From NCBI RefSeq assembly GCF_020921035.1, contig NC_063154.1:28219948-28283947 (forward strand): a stretch of 64,000 nt of DNA, in the 5' to 3' direction. The notes under the pieces were generated by a model that ran no database searches, had not been told where the DNA came from, and saw nothing but the letters and a program-made list of their open reading frames with translations. A program made the translations under genes and the position numbers. This document shows, piece after piece, positions 23,088 through 34,595 of this stretch (the stretch's first letter is position 1; every line of letters begins with the position of its first letter). This DNA comes from Rhodamnia argentea (Eukaryota > Streptophyta > Magnoliopsida > Myrtales > Myrtaceae).

Positions 23088-23903
23088 CATAGAACCTGAA
23101 ATTAAACCCGTTTCCACCGGTTCAATTTTGTGGCTCTCGATTCCGCCTTTGAACAATGCTCACCCTAGTGATAGTGATCTAGTTATGAGTGGTGGCCGAG
23201 GCTAGAGGGCTTGGACAAGGAGCGGTTTCTGACATGCTTTTAGGATGACGAAGGGGGTAGCAATGCATTAAACAAGGGGAGTGCGACTATGAGATATATA
23301 CGTGAAAATTGAAAAAAACTCATGGAGACGCCTTTTGACATAACGATAAGCTATGCTTTCGAATTATAAAAATAAGGACACTCGGGCTAGAGCACTATTA
23401 GGATAAGTAACCTTTTGGGAAAGTGTTTACTTTTATGTCAAATGACAAAACTATGAAGCTTAGTATTGGACGAGCCAAAAGCGGACAATACCTCGAGTGA
23501 ATTAATCCAATAATGCCACAATATAATATCTAAGTGGGACCCCCTCCAGTAGGTGTGTGGTTTGGGGACAAGCCACTCGGAAGCTAGTGGGCTTATAACA
23601 ACTCGGTCAGATGACGAAGAAGAGTGGTCGCAAGGCCTAGAAGGCCTAGCTATGGAGCCGCTTTCGACAAGCTTTTAGGATGATGAATAGGTTGGAATGA
23701 ACCACAATGTGCACTGAACATAGAAAATGATTTTGAGATATATGTGTGAAAACTACAATTAACTCATGGAGTCACTTTTTGAATAACGGCAAGCATTACT
23801 TTGGATCTCTAAAATGGTCAGAACATGATAAGAACGACCGAGAAAAGAAAATTAATTGGTGAAATTTGGATGTGAACATGCACGAGGGAGCAAACACTCA
23901 CTT
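23088..23903. repeat. Module segment before BAHD b1
   Basis: Shares landmarks with 41560-42318 and 51060-51610, such as GAGTGGTGGCCGAGG, GTGGGACCCCCTCCAGTAGG and GGCTTATAA. It contains the empty site GCTCACCCTAG (about 23158) for the solo LTR of copy 2. No gene. Confidence 0.75.
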
Positions 23904-25213
23904 TTATTTGGTGGTTTTTCCATTAGGAGCACTTCTAGGAAGAAGTAGCTTGGAAGCACAAGCCACAATGTCAGGATCTTGCTTGAAAAGAACCATCTCA
24001 TCTTGATTTAGAGTAATCCAAGCATCAATTCCACCATCAATTGGACTGTCCATAAGAAAAACTGACCTCATAGGAGGGCTTGTTTTGCTCACCAAGTCTG
24101 GTGTCCCCCATCCAAAATCACTGTCGTATAATGGGAATCTACACCAGCTACTGATCAGAATCAGGTTTGCTTCTTCTCTTCCCCATATACCGGCGTAATC
24201 TCGCAATGAATCTGCCACCATCCAGCGCAACTCGCTTGCATCTGCGACCGCGGCGTACCTCAATTTTGCATTCCTATGTGCGTCGCCTATCAGATGCTGT
24301 ATTGCATCAAAAGTGGGCTCGCTCTTTTCTACAGCAAATGGAGTGATTATGTGAGCAAAGAAGTTACCGCACGAGTTCGCCGGGATTTTAATTGTACTCT
24401 CTCGCGCAAGTTGATCGAGGTGACAAACACGGAAGGCCTCGACAGGCCTTTTGTTGTGCGATCAATGCCGATAAGAGCCTTACATATCAGCGCAGATGTG
24501 ATTTCCACCAGTGAGTTGGAAGCATTGGAAGCAGCTTTCAGTCTCGACAAGGCTAGGTCGCTTAATTCGAGTCTAGCCAGCGTAAAATTTTTCCGGAGGG
24601 GGAATGTGGGCAATGGGCTGAGTGCAGGTTCTTTTGCCGGGAATAGAGATGGCAGCTCGAAGTTCGGTGGGATTACTTCGTGGATTCCGCTCTGGCATGC
24701 AGCGGCCCTTGAGTTCATGAACATGGCCATGGTGTACATGTCGGCTATCTTGTGAGAAACGCGCAGGCCAATTGCTAATCCGCCGCAATCAAAGCTGTTT
24801 GCTTGAACTACGACCAGTGGACTGTTTGCTGCTTGCGGCGGGAATGTTGACAGGCAGCTGAGAAGGTCGCCGTAAACATCTCCCTGGAGGAGCTGATCTA
24901 GAGTGCCATCCACTTTGGCTTGTATCAATTCTACACCTTGGTCGTTGCAGTCGATGAAGAGCCCGTCTTCGACGTACCGACCGGCTAGAGGGTAAAAGAG
25001 GGTAAGCGTTTCGGAAAGCGACTCCTCCAAGCGGCAAAGCCTCGGAAGAGTATTGATCTCGTGCCTTCTTTTGCGAGCTCCATAGCAGAAAACGACCCCA
25101 ACATAATTAGAAAACGAAAGGTCATCGATGAAGGACAGGCTGACCTTTCGGCAATGATTCGGCGTCCGATTCGATGGCTTGACTAGTTTCTTGGACTGTA
25201 ATTCGACCTTCAT
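23904..25213 (-). pseudogene. BAHD acyltransferase b1, frameshifted
   Basis: Same family and layout as b2 (42319-43629). The N-terminal part (start 25213; an upstream in-frame ATG at 25234 is less likely) keeps the HXXXD motif as HKIAD. One base is missing at about 24385-24389, where intact copies read GGGATCTTTAATTG and this one GGGATTTTAATTG. The frame is lost after VQLK, and the C-terminal third, with DFGWG and the b-type tail KLLLPRSAPNGKTT, continues in another frame. It is b type by FSNYVGVVFC and RRHEIN. A single-base assembly error would give the same picture. Confidence 0.85.
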
Positions 25214-25234
25214 GTTTGATACACTGTCGGTCAC

Positions 25235-26218
25235 TTCGGTACTCGTTTAAGTATTTCAACGGATTATTCTTCATGCATGTCTTAACGTTATGAGCCAGCA
25301 AAGAAGAGAAAACAAGTCCACATATATTAATGCAGCAAATGTGTGATTCTCATCCACCTTTGTGACAGGCTGCGTAGATATCTTTCGAAGCAAAAACACC
25401 AAAATAATGTAGGGGGCAGTTCTGCACTAATTTTTTTTGAGTGATTCGGAGATCTTAGCGGTAGGCTGTGTAGACATCTTTCGATGCATAAGCATCAAAT
25501 TAATATCCGTGGCAAGTCTACTATATCTTTTTTTTTTTTTTTTAGTGATTCAGAGATCCGATAATCCAAGAGCTTGAGTGGAGAGTAGGGGTAAATATGA
25601 TTTCGGGGTAGAACCTAGAATCGGAACCCGCCCGGTTCCACATTTCAAGGTATTCAAGGTAGGTTGCGGGTAAAAAAAATTTGGGGAACCTGTTCCGACG
25701 TGTAGATTCCAAGTTTCGGGTACCATCTACCCGGAACCTATAACTTGTAACAAGTTTTTGGGATACTTGGTAATATGTCATCGCCCGATTCTACAATATT
25801 TCATTGAGTGTGTAATTTGTAACCAAGATTCTAAGCTTTCATTTTCAACAATATTTATAATTTAGACTTTTACTTTGTTAATGTTTCATATTTATTCTTA
25901 TCTAAATATGAGCTGTGGTTAGTAGATTGTGGCAGCAAGTGGTGGTCGTTAAACCTAATGATCATTGCAATAATTTAGTTAAAAATACAGGTGGAATCTA
26001 GGTAGACCATGTAACATGTAACGGGTAGGTTCCAAGTTTCGGACTAAGTAAAGTAGGTTTCATGTTACAAAAAATGAGGAACCCGTTCCGACCACTTAGA
26101 ATCGCTCAACCCTAGTCGAGAGGCTCGGGCTACCCGCAAGATAATGAAGTACCCTTAGGGCTCATGAAAATGATCTAGTTTAGGTTGTCAGCCTATATAA
26201 GCGTCCTCAACACATAAT
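25235..26218. repeat. Module segment W, copy 1 (upstream of BAHD b1)
   Basis: b-type promoter side, similar to 51930-52850 (for example GAGCCAGCAAAGAAGAGAAAAC). No gene seen. It ends where the MULE inserted; 52840 shows the same place without it. Confidence 0.75.
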
Positions 26219-26318
26219 AAGTTGGGCTTTTTTTCAAATTGCGTAAAATATATATTTACCAAATTAGGTTTAAAAAAAACATATTTACCAATTTGGGGTC
26301 TACTCGCAGGTCTTCTTG

Positions 26319-26368
26319 CCGAGCGGGTGCCGCTCGGTAGTCAGAGTGCCGAGCGGGCCCCGCTCGGC
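26319..26368. repeat. GC-rich hairpins inside the left MULE end
   Basis: Two short perfect hairpins stand side by side: CCGAGCGG/CCGCTCGG (26319-26337) and GCCGAGCGG/CCGCTCGGC (26348-26368). More GCCGAGCGGG words follow at 26378 and 26401. The same core GCCGAGC recurs in the hairpins at the other end. Confidence 0.75.
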
Positions 26369-26479
26369 AACTACACCGCCGAGCGGGCCCCCGCCGGGCA
26401 GCCCAACCGCCGAGCGGGTGGATTTCTCACCCCAAACTCCCCCAAACTCGCCCCCCAACCCCGCTCCGGCGATTTTGTC

Positions 26480-27285
26480 CTTCCGACAAATTGTCTCCCA
26501 AAAAAATTATGAAAATTCCCAAAAATTAGGAAATGACCACAATCAACTGGTCATGGACGATTCGTGGTATTTTGGTCGACGACTTTTAGAAAATGACAAT
26601 TTTGCCCTTCTAGAAAATTGTCTCCCAAAAAAATTGTAAAAAATCCCAAAAATTAGTAAATGACCACAATCAACTGGCCATGGACGATTCACGGTATTTT
26701 GGCCGACAACTTTTAAAAAATGACGATTTTGCCCTTCCGGCAAATTGTCTCCCAAAAAAATTGTAAAAAATCCCAAAAATTAGTAAATGGCCACAATCAA
26801 CCGGCCATAGATGATTTAGGGTATTTTGGCCGACGACTTTTAAAAAATGATGATTTTGCCATTCTGGAAAATTGTTTAAAAAAAAATCTCAAAAATTAGT
26901 AAATGGCCACAATCAATCGGCCATGGACGATCCAGGGTACTTTGGCCGACGACTTTTAAAAAATGACGATTTTGCCCCTTCGGCAAATTGTCTCCCAAAA
27001 AAATTGTAAAAAATCCAAAAAATTACGAAATGGCCACAATCAAGCGGCCATGGACGATTCAGGGTATTATGATCGATGACTTTTAAAAAATGATGATTTT
27101 GCCCTTCCGGCAAATTGTCTAAAATATATATATAATCTCAAAAATTAGGAAATGGCCACAATCAGCTGGCCATGGACGATTCGGGATATTTTGGCCGATG
27201 ACTTTTAAAAAATGACGATTTTGCCCTTTTGGCAAATTGTCTAAAAGAAAATTGTAAAAAATTTCAAAAATTAGTAAATGACCAC
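26480..27285 (+). repeat. Seven-unit tandem array (left arm)
   Basis: The landmark (C/A)AAATTGTCT recurs near 26485, 26616, 26741, 26867, 26983, 27111 and 27231, a period of about 115-131 bases. Each unit also holds GGCCATGGACGATTC and TTTTAAAAAATGACGATTTT or close variants. Confidence 0.88.
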
Positions 27286-28374
27286 AATCGCCAATTTATT
27301 AGTCTTCCACGTTTTACGGTAAGTAGGTTCGAAGTGCGGTTTGTCTTGAATCTCCGCCATCAATGGCTTGATTTTGATATCCGGTTGGGCGGCGACCATT
27401 GCTTCTATTTGGTTGCGTAGGTACTTTTGGTCAAGGTACCGATGATCCCGTGATATTTGCGGAGAACCGCATATATGTGGCCCATTATACTTACTTATTT
27501 TTCAAAACATGCCATCCGATTTAGCAATCACGCGGAGCCTCCAACCACACGGTCCATTTGGATTGCCACACTTTGTCACATATTCTGTTTTCTTTGTCAA
27601 ATAACTGCGAAAACTTTGATTTCTCCTAAGGGAGTACTCTTTTGCAGCCAACCGCATCGTGTCCCGTGATGAAAACAACATGCCAACATCAAATTCTTTT
27701 GATGGATCAAATAGCATACGGCCCGGCTTGCATCTTGTATCGTCTTGCATCATGTCAAAATCGATCTCTGAATAAGGCGGTGGATGTACCAATGGCAAAA
27801 TGAGATTACTGCACCGGGTATTGTAGTAAGCCTCCATATTATCACATCCGACATCTTCTTCATCATTGTCATCGGTGTCCATCCAAGGATCATCTTCTTC
27901 ATCACCACCACCACCATCATCATCATCAGCATTATCATCATTATCATCATTATCATCGAACCGCACGCACCGATTATGCGGACCATCGTCATCTTCACCA
28001 ACATTCGAACCTTCCTCCGCGACATCATCTTTCATTTGATGTTTCGCTATAGTTGCATAAAACCGTAAAAACTCCGTACCCCCAGCCTGAAGTGCAAATT
28101 GCTGGATCATCGTAATCGTAGCATCATCATGCACCTCCGTAATGTCATATGTAACACAATTGCGTATCACAATCGGATATCTATACACCACTGTTTGAAT
28201 ATACTGGTTTCCAGTTATATTCAATACGCTCTCAATCGAAACACGTAACTCATCAAATGTCGATATGTTTGCAATCCCGAACATGGTAGATTGTCCGCCT
28301 TCGTAATCAATTCCATATTCGGTTCGTACTATTGTACCTCCCCAATGCACAATCGCAAAAGATGTAGACGACAT
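27286..28374 (-). pseudogene. MuDR-type transposase fragment: N-terminal region and DNA-binding domain only
   Basis: The frame starts at ATG 28374 (MSSTSFAIVHWGG) with an N-terminal domain common in plant MULE proteins, then an acidic Asp-rich stretch (about residues 125-175). The MuDR DNA-binding domain follows: FDVGMLFSSRDTMRLAAKEY, then CGWRLRVIAKSDGMF. TGA at 27502-27504 stops it, but the same frame stays open to about 27290 and continues the domain (KYNGPHIC, then YRKTWK). The MULE catalytic domain and SWIM zinc finger are absent, as sequence passes straight into the tandem array. It is a truncated transposase, possibly still able to bind DNA if translated. Confidence 0.85.
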
Positions 28375-28510
28375 TATGCTAAATAAATAAATTAGAAATT
28401 ATTTCTAAACTACAATTTGGTAAATATTGTCCCGTATACGTTATCCAATTAACATTACCACTATCAAAATATCAAATGAAATAAATGTCCTAGTATAACC
28501 CTAAGGGCTT
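28375..28510. other. Leader side of the transposase fragment
   Basis: Short AT-rich stretch between the transposase start and the right-arm array. No clear promoter motif. Confidence 0.35.
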
Positions 28511-29345
28511 AGACAACATTTTGGGATTTTTTACAATTTTTTTGAGAGACAATTTGCTAGAAGGGCAAAATCGTCATTTTTTAAAAGTTGTTGGCCAAAA
28601 TACCCTGAATCATCTATAGCCAGTTGTTTGTGGCAATTTACTAATTTTTGGGACTTTTTACAATTTTTTTGGGAGACAATTTGCCAGAAGGGAAAAATCG
28701 TCGACCGAAATACCTCGAATCGTCCATTGCCAATTGATTGTGGCCATTTTCTAATTTTTGGGATTTTTTACAATTTTTTTGGGAGACAATTTGCCAGAAG
28801 GGAAAAATCGTCATTTTTTAAAAGTTGTCGGCCAAAATATCCCGAATCTTCAATGGCCGATTGATTGTGGCTATTTACTAATTTTTGGGATTTTTTACAA
28901 TTTTATTGGGAGACAATTTACTAGAAGGGGAAAATCGTTAGCCGAAATACCCCGAATCGTTCATGGCCGATTGATTGTGGCAATTTCCTAATTTTTGGGA
29001 TTTTTTACAATTTGTTTGAGAGACAATTTTTCAGAAGGGCAAAATCGTCATTTTTTAAAAGTAGTCGGCCAAAATACCCCGAATCGTCCATGGCCAGTTG
29101 ATTGTGGTCATTTCGTAATTTTTAGGATTTTTTACAATTTTTTTGGAAGACAATTTGCTAGAAGGGAAAAATCGTCATTTTTTAAAAGTTGTCGACCAAA
29201 ATACCCTAAATCGCCCATGGCCAGTTGATCGTGGCCATTTCCTAATTTTTGAGATTTTTTACAATTTTTTTGGGAGATAATTTGCCGGAAGGGCAAAATC
29301 GTCATTTTTTTAAATGGCTGGCCAAAATAGCCAAAATAGTCTATG
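28511..29345 (-). repeat. Seven-unit tandem array (right arm, inverted)
   Basis: Reverse complement of the left array. AGACAATTT recurs near 28549, 28674, 28792, 28910, 29021, 29147 and 29273 (the last as AGATAATTT). The copy number equals that of the left arm. Confidence 0.88.
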
Positions 29346-30179
29346 GCTAGTTGATTGTGGCTATTTCCTATTTTTTCAAAATTTTTAATATTTTTCCTTC
29401 ATTTTTTTGAAAGTTTCTATGATTTTTCTATTTTTTTAATCAATTTTGTATTTTCTAATTTTCTATTATTCGAATTTTGAAATTATTAAAAACATATTTT
29501 TCGGATAGGGTCAAACCCCGCCCCCGCTTCTCGGGCCATCTGATCAACTTTTTTTTTTCCCAAAAATTCATTTTACACTCCTAAATTTCTTTTTCATATT
29601 TTGAAAACCGTCAAAATGAATATGGACATAGTTGCAAAAATGAGTCCCAAAAATTTGTTTTACTAGATTATGGTAATTTTTTTATTTACCGAAATTCGTA
29701 AACATTATTAACTATTGAGTGTACAAATAATAATCAAATAAATAAAACAATACTTACGAAACCGCAAAAAATAACTATAACGAGGTTTACCTCAAACTAT
29801 TGATGGTAATTATGTGCCGAATGTACAGCTCAAACTATCAAGAGGAAGCACCGAGTAAGAAGGCCGGCTTTGCTTTTGTCTCAACTTCTGTAAAAATAAA
29901 AAAGTGCCAATTTAATTTAAACATGACAAAAACATTTGCACTAAAATAAAAACACTAACATTAATAAAGGCACCCGAGGAGAGAGGGATCTGAGAAAATC
30001 TCCGTGAGCCGTGTGAGAGAGAGTACAAGGGGAGAGGGGGCTCTGAGAGTACAAAAAGAGGAAGACCTTCTGCGGAGGAGGGAAGAGCAATGTGAACAGA
30101 AGAAGACCTTCTGCGGAGGAGGGAAGAGCAGTACGAAAAGAAGAAGAGCTTCTGTGGAGGAGGCTTTTGCGGAGAGGAG
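29346..30179. other. MULE interior without recognisable gene
   Basis: AT-rich sequence to about 29930, then a purine-rich GAGAGAG/GAAGA region with a short duplication around AGAAGACCTTCTGCGGAGG (30085 and 30103-30119). Open frames here are on both strands and low in complexity, so no gene is called. Confidence 0.45.
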
Positions 30180-30417
30180 AGCCTTCGGCTTTGCTTTAAG
30201 CAGAGCCGAAGGCTCAGTAGTGCTCGTGAAAGGTGCTGCAGTGCCTGCAACACCTTTCACGCCGTGTGCTAGCGCCCGATTAAAGGCGCTAGTAGGGGTA
30301 GGGGCCCGGCGGCGAATCGCCGAGCAGAGAGCAGCAGCGGCTCTCTGCTCGTTGTCTTGCTCGACACTTGGGGTGCCGAGCGGTGGTCTGCTCGGCACCA
30401 AGATCGCCGAGCAGACC
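30180..30417. repeat. Five consecutive hairpins inside the right MULE end
   Basis: Inverted pairs follow one another: 30180-30214 (16-base arms, one mismatch), 30226-30260 (15-base arms, one mismatch), 30269-30292 (CTAGCGCC/GGCGCTAG), 30321-30351 (12-base perfect arms, 7-base loop) and 30385-30417 (12-base perfect arms with GCTCGGC). Read directly from the sequence. Confidence 0.85.
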
Positions 30418-31092
30418 CAATATCGGTAAATATGTTTTTTTAAATCTAATTTGGTAAATATTTTTTTTTACGCAATTTGAAAAAAAGCCCACTCACACGG
30501 ATAATGAGATTTTAAGTTGAATATCTCCCGACGTCGGCGCCAACCCTAAGAGGTTCTTGTATTCAACTAAGTTCCATCTTTCCGATCCGATCAAAGTCCG
30601 ACCATTCCCTTCGGATAAAGCTAAAACTGATTTTTATAATTATTGTCCAACCGATATTGACATCTCCAATGAAAAATTCAAGACAGAACTTGTAGTTTGG
30701 AGGGAGCTGCGAGATTATCTGACGCAACAAGTGATCAGGCTACATTTTCTTCTCATGCTTTGGAATGACTCAAATCAAAATGCCGGTGAATTTCCTTAGG
30801 TGTGGACTATGGATCTCGGCAATCTAACCTTAGTTAAGGCCTTAACTAAACTCCAGCCGATTGCTTGGGAATCTGAAAACTTGAAAACACACTGCTACAA
30901 GTTCAAAATGTTCAATACAAAGATAGAAAAAGACCGATGTCGGTTGCCTCGATCAAGACAAGAATGGTCACTTATGAACAATCGAGTATTAGAAAAGAAA
31001 AGAGCCGGCCAACTAGCTTGGCCATAATGTCGTTTCTGTTGCTTTCATGTGAACGTGGATGGGTAATTTTCTAGCTGTGATCTGTGCTCTCT

Positions 31093-31980
31093 CATTGAAT
31101 ATGACAGCTTATCGCATAGCATGGGCAAAACTTCAAGCGCATGGGCGGCGCGTTCCATTATTGAAGAACGTCGGGATTGTTGTGTTGTGTGGAACCAAGC
31201 GATCAAACGATAAAATAGATAAAATAAAAAAATAAATCGGACACCAAATGTAGCGATGCAATCGTAGAAACTTACGTCTATAGGGAGAGCAGCAACGAAT
31301 TCCACTATAAAATAAGCGATACATGGAGATTACAAACCAAACTCGAGTAACTCAAATACTCTCACTATTTCCAGCCTCAATTACATTTAAGAACGCACAC
31401 AGTGTTTAGCCATCAATTCTTAGCTAAATAATCTCTCAATCTCGTAAAGGAATTAAAACAAATCTTAAACTCACAAGATTTAATCGGTTTTGATACTTGA
31501 ATTCTTGATGTAATTCCACGAATAAATTCTACGAAGAAAACCTTGCCAAGCACTCAACGAACAGACGGCGCTTCAATCAAGACGTGTATTGCACGCCTTC
31601 CACAATGGCCAAGACCCGCGGCTATATATATTTTGCCCAAAAGGATAATGAGACCGACTTCCACTTGGATAGGAAATTCGTGGGATACGGTCAACCAACT
31701 GTATCTTGGACTTTTCCCTTGTTGATGAGGATAGTGGATATTTGAATTTTAATCTCCTTTTCTTTTTTTATTCTTCCAAAGAGTATATTTCTTTGCTAAA
31801 CACTTCGAATATCCACGTCAATTAAAATTCATCTCAAATCAAATTTCATTCGCGAGCTTAAACTCGAGACATATTCTAACAGTTTGGCCTAGTTGAAAAC
31901 CACCAGTGTTGCCCATTGCCCTCGGGAATCCATTCAAGCTTCAGACTAGGTCGCCAAAGCCCACCGCCTCATCAGCCTTT
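31093..31980 (+). pseudogene. RNase H-like (RVT_3) fragment, split by a solo LTR
   Basis: The part before the LTR reads GKTSSAWAARSIIEE and the part after it matches CPRE(S)..QAS..VAKAHR, the tail of the plant RNase H-like domain linked to non-LTR reverse transcriptases. A TAG interrupts the second half (GCC TAG). The uninterrupted relative is at 53326-53514. Old and non-functional. Confidence 0.6.
31183..31881 (-). mobile_element. Solo LTR, copia-like, minus orientation
   Basis: A 699-bp insertion absent from the sister copy near 53390. Read on the minus strand it starts TGTTAGAATATGTCTCGAG and ends CCACACAACA. The right flank is GTTTG (31882-31886) and the left flank GTTG, best read as a 5-bp duplication that has lost one T on the left. 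A TATA box (TATATATA, near 31625) suits the U3 region. Its start resembles that of the solo LTR at 40671. Confidence 0.82.
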
Positions 31981-32847
31981 TCAGAATATTTTATGTTCAG
32001 AAACTCGTATGTTATGTTGTAATAGCGCTCGTTAATGAACGAAAAAGCTTGTTTTCAGAAAGAAAAGAGAAAACAAATCAAAGTAAGAGACATGGAGAGA
32101 GAATTGTGGGGATCTCGGAACAACTTGAATAAATTACTAGGAAACGATCGTACGTGTGTACCAATACGATGTTTGGTGACTTGAAACAAGATGGAAGGAT
32201 AATAAGAAGGTATGTCAAAAGATATTTCTCATCCCTTTGTCTTCATCGTTTCTTTTGAAACTTTTGCGTGCATTTAGAATGATATGCTCATCATTGTGGC
32301 AAAATCTACCCTATTTCAAGTGAAAAAAAAGTTTCATATGAATTTCAATGTATCACCAATTATTCCGAAAAAACAAAAAAAATTGCGGCTTCTTTTCATT
32401 TCTTTAATTGCTCCATATGCTTATTGCGAGGGAACAATTTAAGTAGGGAAAAAGGTGCTAAAATGTTCAACTTGTTAAAGCATGCATTACATTTCGGTTT
32501 TTCAAAAAACAATTACAAAACAGGCATAAAGGGAAGCGTGACCAACCTATGTTGAAATGAGAGGACTGGCTTTCCTCTTGATGCGACGGTAACTCGAGAT
32601 AGAGGCGGTTTACCCTGTGACGGATATCAGCGGTTCCTTATCGAATTTTTAGGCCGATTCCCCCTTCGTACTACCAAAAAATGAGATTCTTGCCAAATCC
32701 GAGTTTCTCCATGGGAAGCCTACCACTGTGCTTCAATCCCTTCTTCTGCATTTCACCTCGACAGGTCGGAGAGTATGCTTCAAAAGAGCTACTCTCACTT
32801 CACACCTCAGAATGCACCCTTATTATAGAGAGACTCGCATCAGCTCC

Positions 32848-33306
32848 TTGTATGTTACATATATGATGGAAGATAAATGCTTGCTCGATAAAAGATGAAG
32901 TATTTTCTACTATTGTCCAATGTCCATGATATTTTGGAAATGGCCAATTTTTTTTTTAAGTTACATTGAAACCAATAAAATATTCAAAATTCATAACGAA
33001 AGCCGCGCACATGGTAACACTTTTGCTCTAAAAATCAACTTCTTTTTCTGAGCAGAAGTTGACTTCAAGTAAATAATTTTTACTTCTTCAAATGGCTCCA
33101 AAACTCTTTTTGGAACCAAAAAAAAATGCTTAATAAGTAGAAAAACGAAATTGCGTAACCAAACCGAATTTTTGCTTCGAAGCACTTCTAGAGCAGAAAC
33201 TTTACTCCATAAGTGTTCTCTTGTGCTACAAACCATAAGTTTATACCGACATAATAAGGATATGTTATGCAAACTCAGAAATACCCAAAAATTTTACAAA
33301 AAATTC
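32848..33306. repeat. Module segment X, copy 2 (3' flank of BAHD a2)
   Basis: Near-copy of 14282-14757, ending at the stop codon of the acyltransferase. Confidence 0.8.
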
Positions 33307-34595
33307 CTAAGAAGTACAAGCCACAATGTCAGGATCCTGCTTGAAGAGAACCATGTCCTTTGGGTTTAGAGTAATCCAAGCATCAATTCCACCATCATCT
33401 GGACTATCCAGAAGAATAACTGACCTCATAGAAGGGCTAGCGGTGCTCACCAAGTCTGGCTTCCCCCACCCAAAATCACTGTCGTAGAGTGGGAATCTGC
33501 ACCAGCTACTGACTAGAATCACGTTTGCTTCATCTCTGCCCAATATATTGACAAAATCTCGCCACGAATCCGCCACCATCGAGTGCAACGCGCTTGCGCC
33601 TGTGACCGCAGCGTACTTTGATTTTGCGTTCCTATTCGCCTCGCCGATCAGATTCAGTATTCCATCGAAAGTGGGCTCGGTCTCTTCTACAGCAAATGGA
33701 GTGATTATTTGAGCAAAGAAGTTGCCGCACACGTTTGCCGGATCTTTAATTGTACTCTCTCGCGCAAATTGATCGGGATGGAGAAGAGGGCAGGCCTCGG
33801 CAGGCCTTTTGTTGCGCGATCAATACTGATGAGAGCCTTACAGATCAGCGCAGACATGATTTCCACGCGTGACCTTTGGCGGTTAGTAGCTGTTGAATCC
33901 GATGAGTTGGAAGCAGCCTTCAGTCTCGACAAGGCTAGGCCACTGAATTCGAGTCTAGCCAGCACGAACTTTTCCTGGACGGGGAGTGCGGGCCATTGTC
34001 TGAACGCAGATTCTTTCGCTGGGAATAGAGACGGCAGCTCGAAATTCAGTGCGGCTACTTTCTGGATTCTGCTCCGGCATGCGGTGGCCCACGAGTTCAT
34101 GAACGTGGCCATGGTGTACATGTCGCCTATCTTGTGAGAAAAGCGCAGGCTGATTGCTAATCCGCCGCAATTGAAGCCGTTCGCTTGAACTACGGCCAAT
34201 GGATTGTTTGCAGCTGGCGGCGGGAACTTTGACAAGCAACTGAGAAGGTTACGGTCAGGATCTCCCTGGAGGAGCTGATCCAGAGTGCCATCCACTTTGG
34301 CTTGTACAAATTCTACCCCTTGGTCGTTGCAGTCGATGAAGAGCCCCTCCTCGACGTACCGACCGGCTAGAGGGTAAAAAAGGGTAAGGGTCTGGGAAAG
34401 CGACTCCTCCAACCGGCGAAGCCTCTGACGAGTATCGATCTCGTGCGTGCTTTCGCGAGCTCGATAGTAGAAGACGACGCCAACATACTTAGAAAACAAA
34501 AGGTCATCGATGAAGGACAGGCCGAGCTTTCAGCAATGATCCGGCGTCGGATCCGATGGCTTGACCAGTTTCCTGGACTGTAATTCGACCTTCAT
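33307..34595 (-). pseudogene. BAHD acyltransferase a2, nonsense and frameshift
   Basis: Closest relative of a1. From the expected start at 34595 the frame runs 21 codons and meets TGA at 34530-34532 where a1 has CGA (Arg22). A second lesion is a missing G at about 33738-33742: GCCGGATC here, GCCGGGATC in a1. That shifts the frame after VQLKI and leaves the C-terminal part, with DFGWG, in another frame. HKIGD is preserved. A downstream ATG could in principle start a shortened protein, but the frameshift would still remove the C terminus. Two independent lesions make it a pseudogene. Confidence 0.9.

Larger units (their letters stand above)
26219..30496 (-). mobile_element. Mutator-like element with inverted tandem arrays and a partial transposase
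   Basis: The 4.28-kb unit has terminal inverted repeats of about 90 bp: TGGGCTTTTTTTCAAATTGCG starts on the plus strand near 26224 and on the minus strand near 30489. Candidate 9-bp target duplications ACACATAAT (26210-26218) and ACGGATAAT (30497-30505) match at 7 of 9 bases, and the empty site is seen near 52840. Going inward the order is GC-rich hairpins, a seven-unit array, a transposase DNA-binding-domain fragment, an inverted seven-unit array, AT-rich sequence and a second hairpin block. No catalytic transposase domain is present, so it must depend on another element. Confidence 0.82.
30506..32847. repeat. Module segment R, copy 1
   Basis: Matches 52850-54370 in order: GACGTCGGCGCCAACCC, the KTDFYNYCP coding remnant, the RNase H-like fragment, GGAAACGATC.TACGTGTGTAC, and TGAGATTCTTGCC near the end. 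Interrupted by the solo LTR at 31183-31881. Contains a perfect 20-bp palindrome at 30830-30849. Confidence 0.8.

Noticed and set aside
27784-28068. Ile-rich frame opposite the transposase
   Set aside because: Antisense of the Asp-rich GAT repeats of the transposase fragment.
26480-29345. Regular repeats resembling a CRISPR array
   Set aside because: This is plant nuclear DNA, and the spacer-like parts are themselves repeated; the arrays belong to a MULE.
30004-30429. 141-codon frame in the right part of the MULE
   Set aside because: It runs through purine-rich repeats and five hairpins, and the opposite strand is equally open; no domain.
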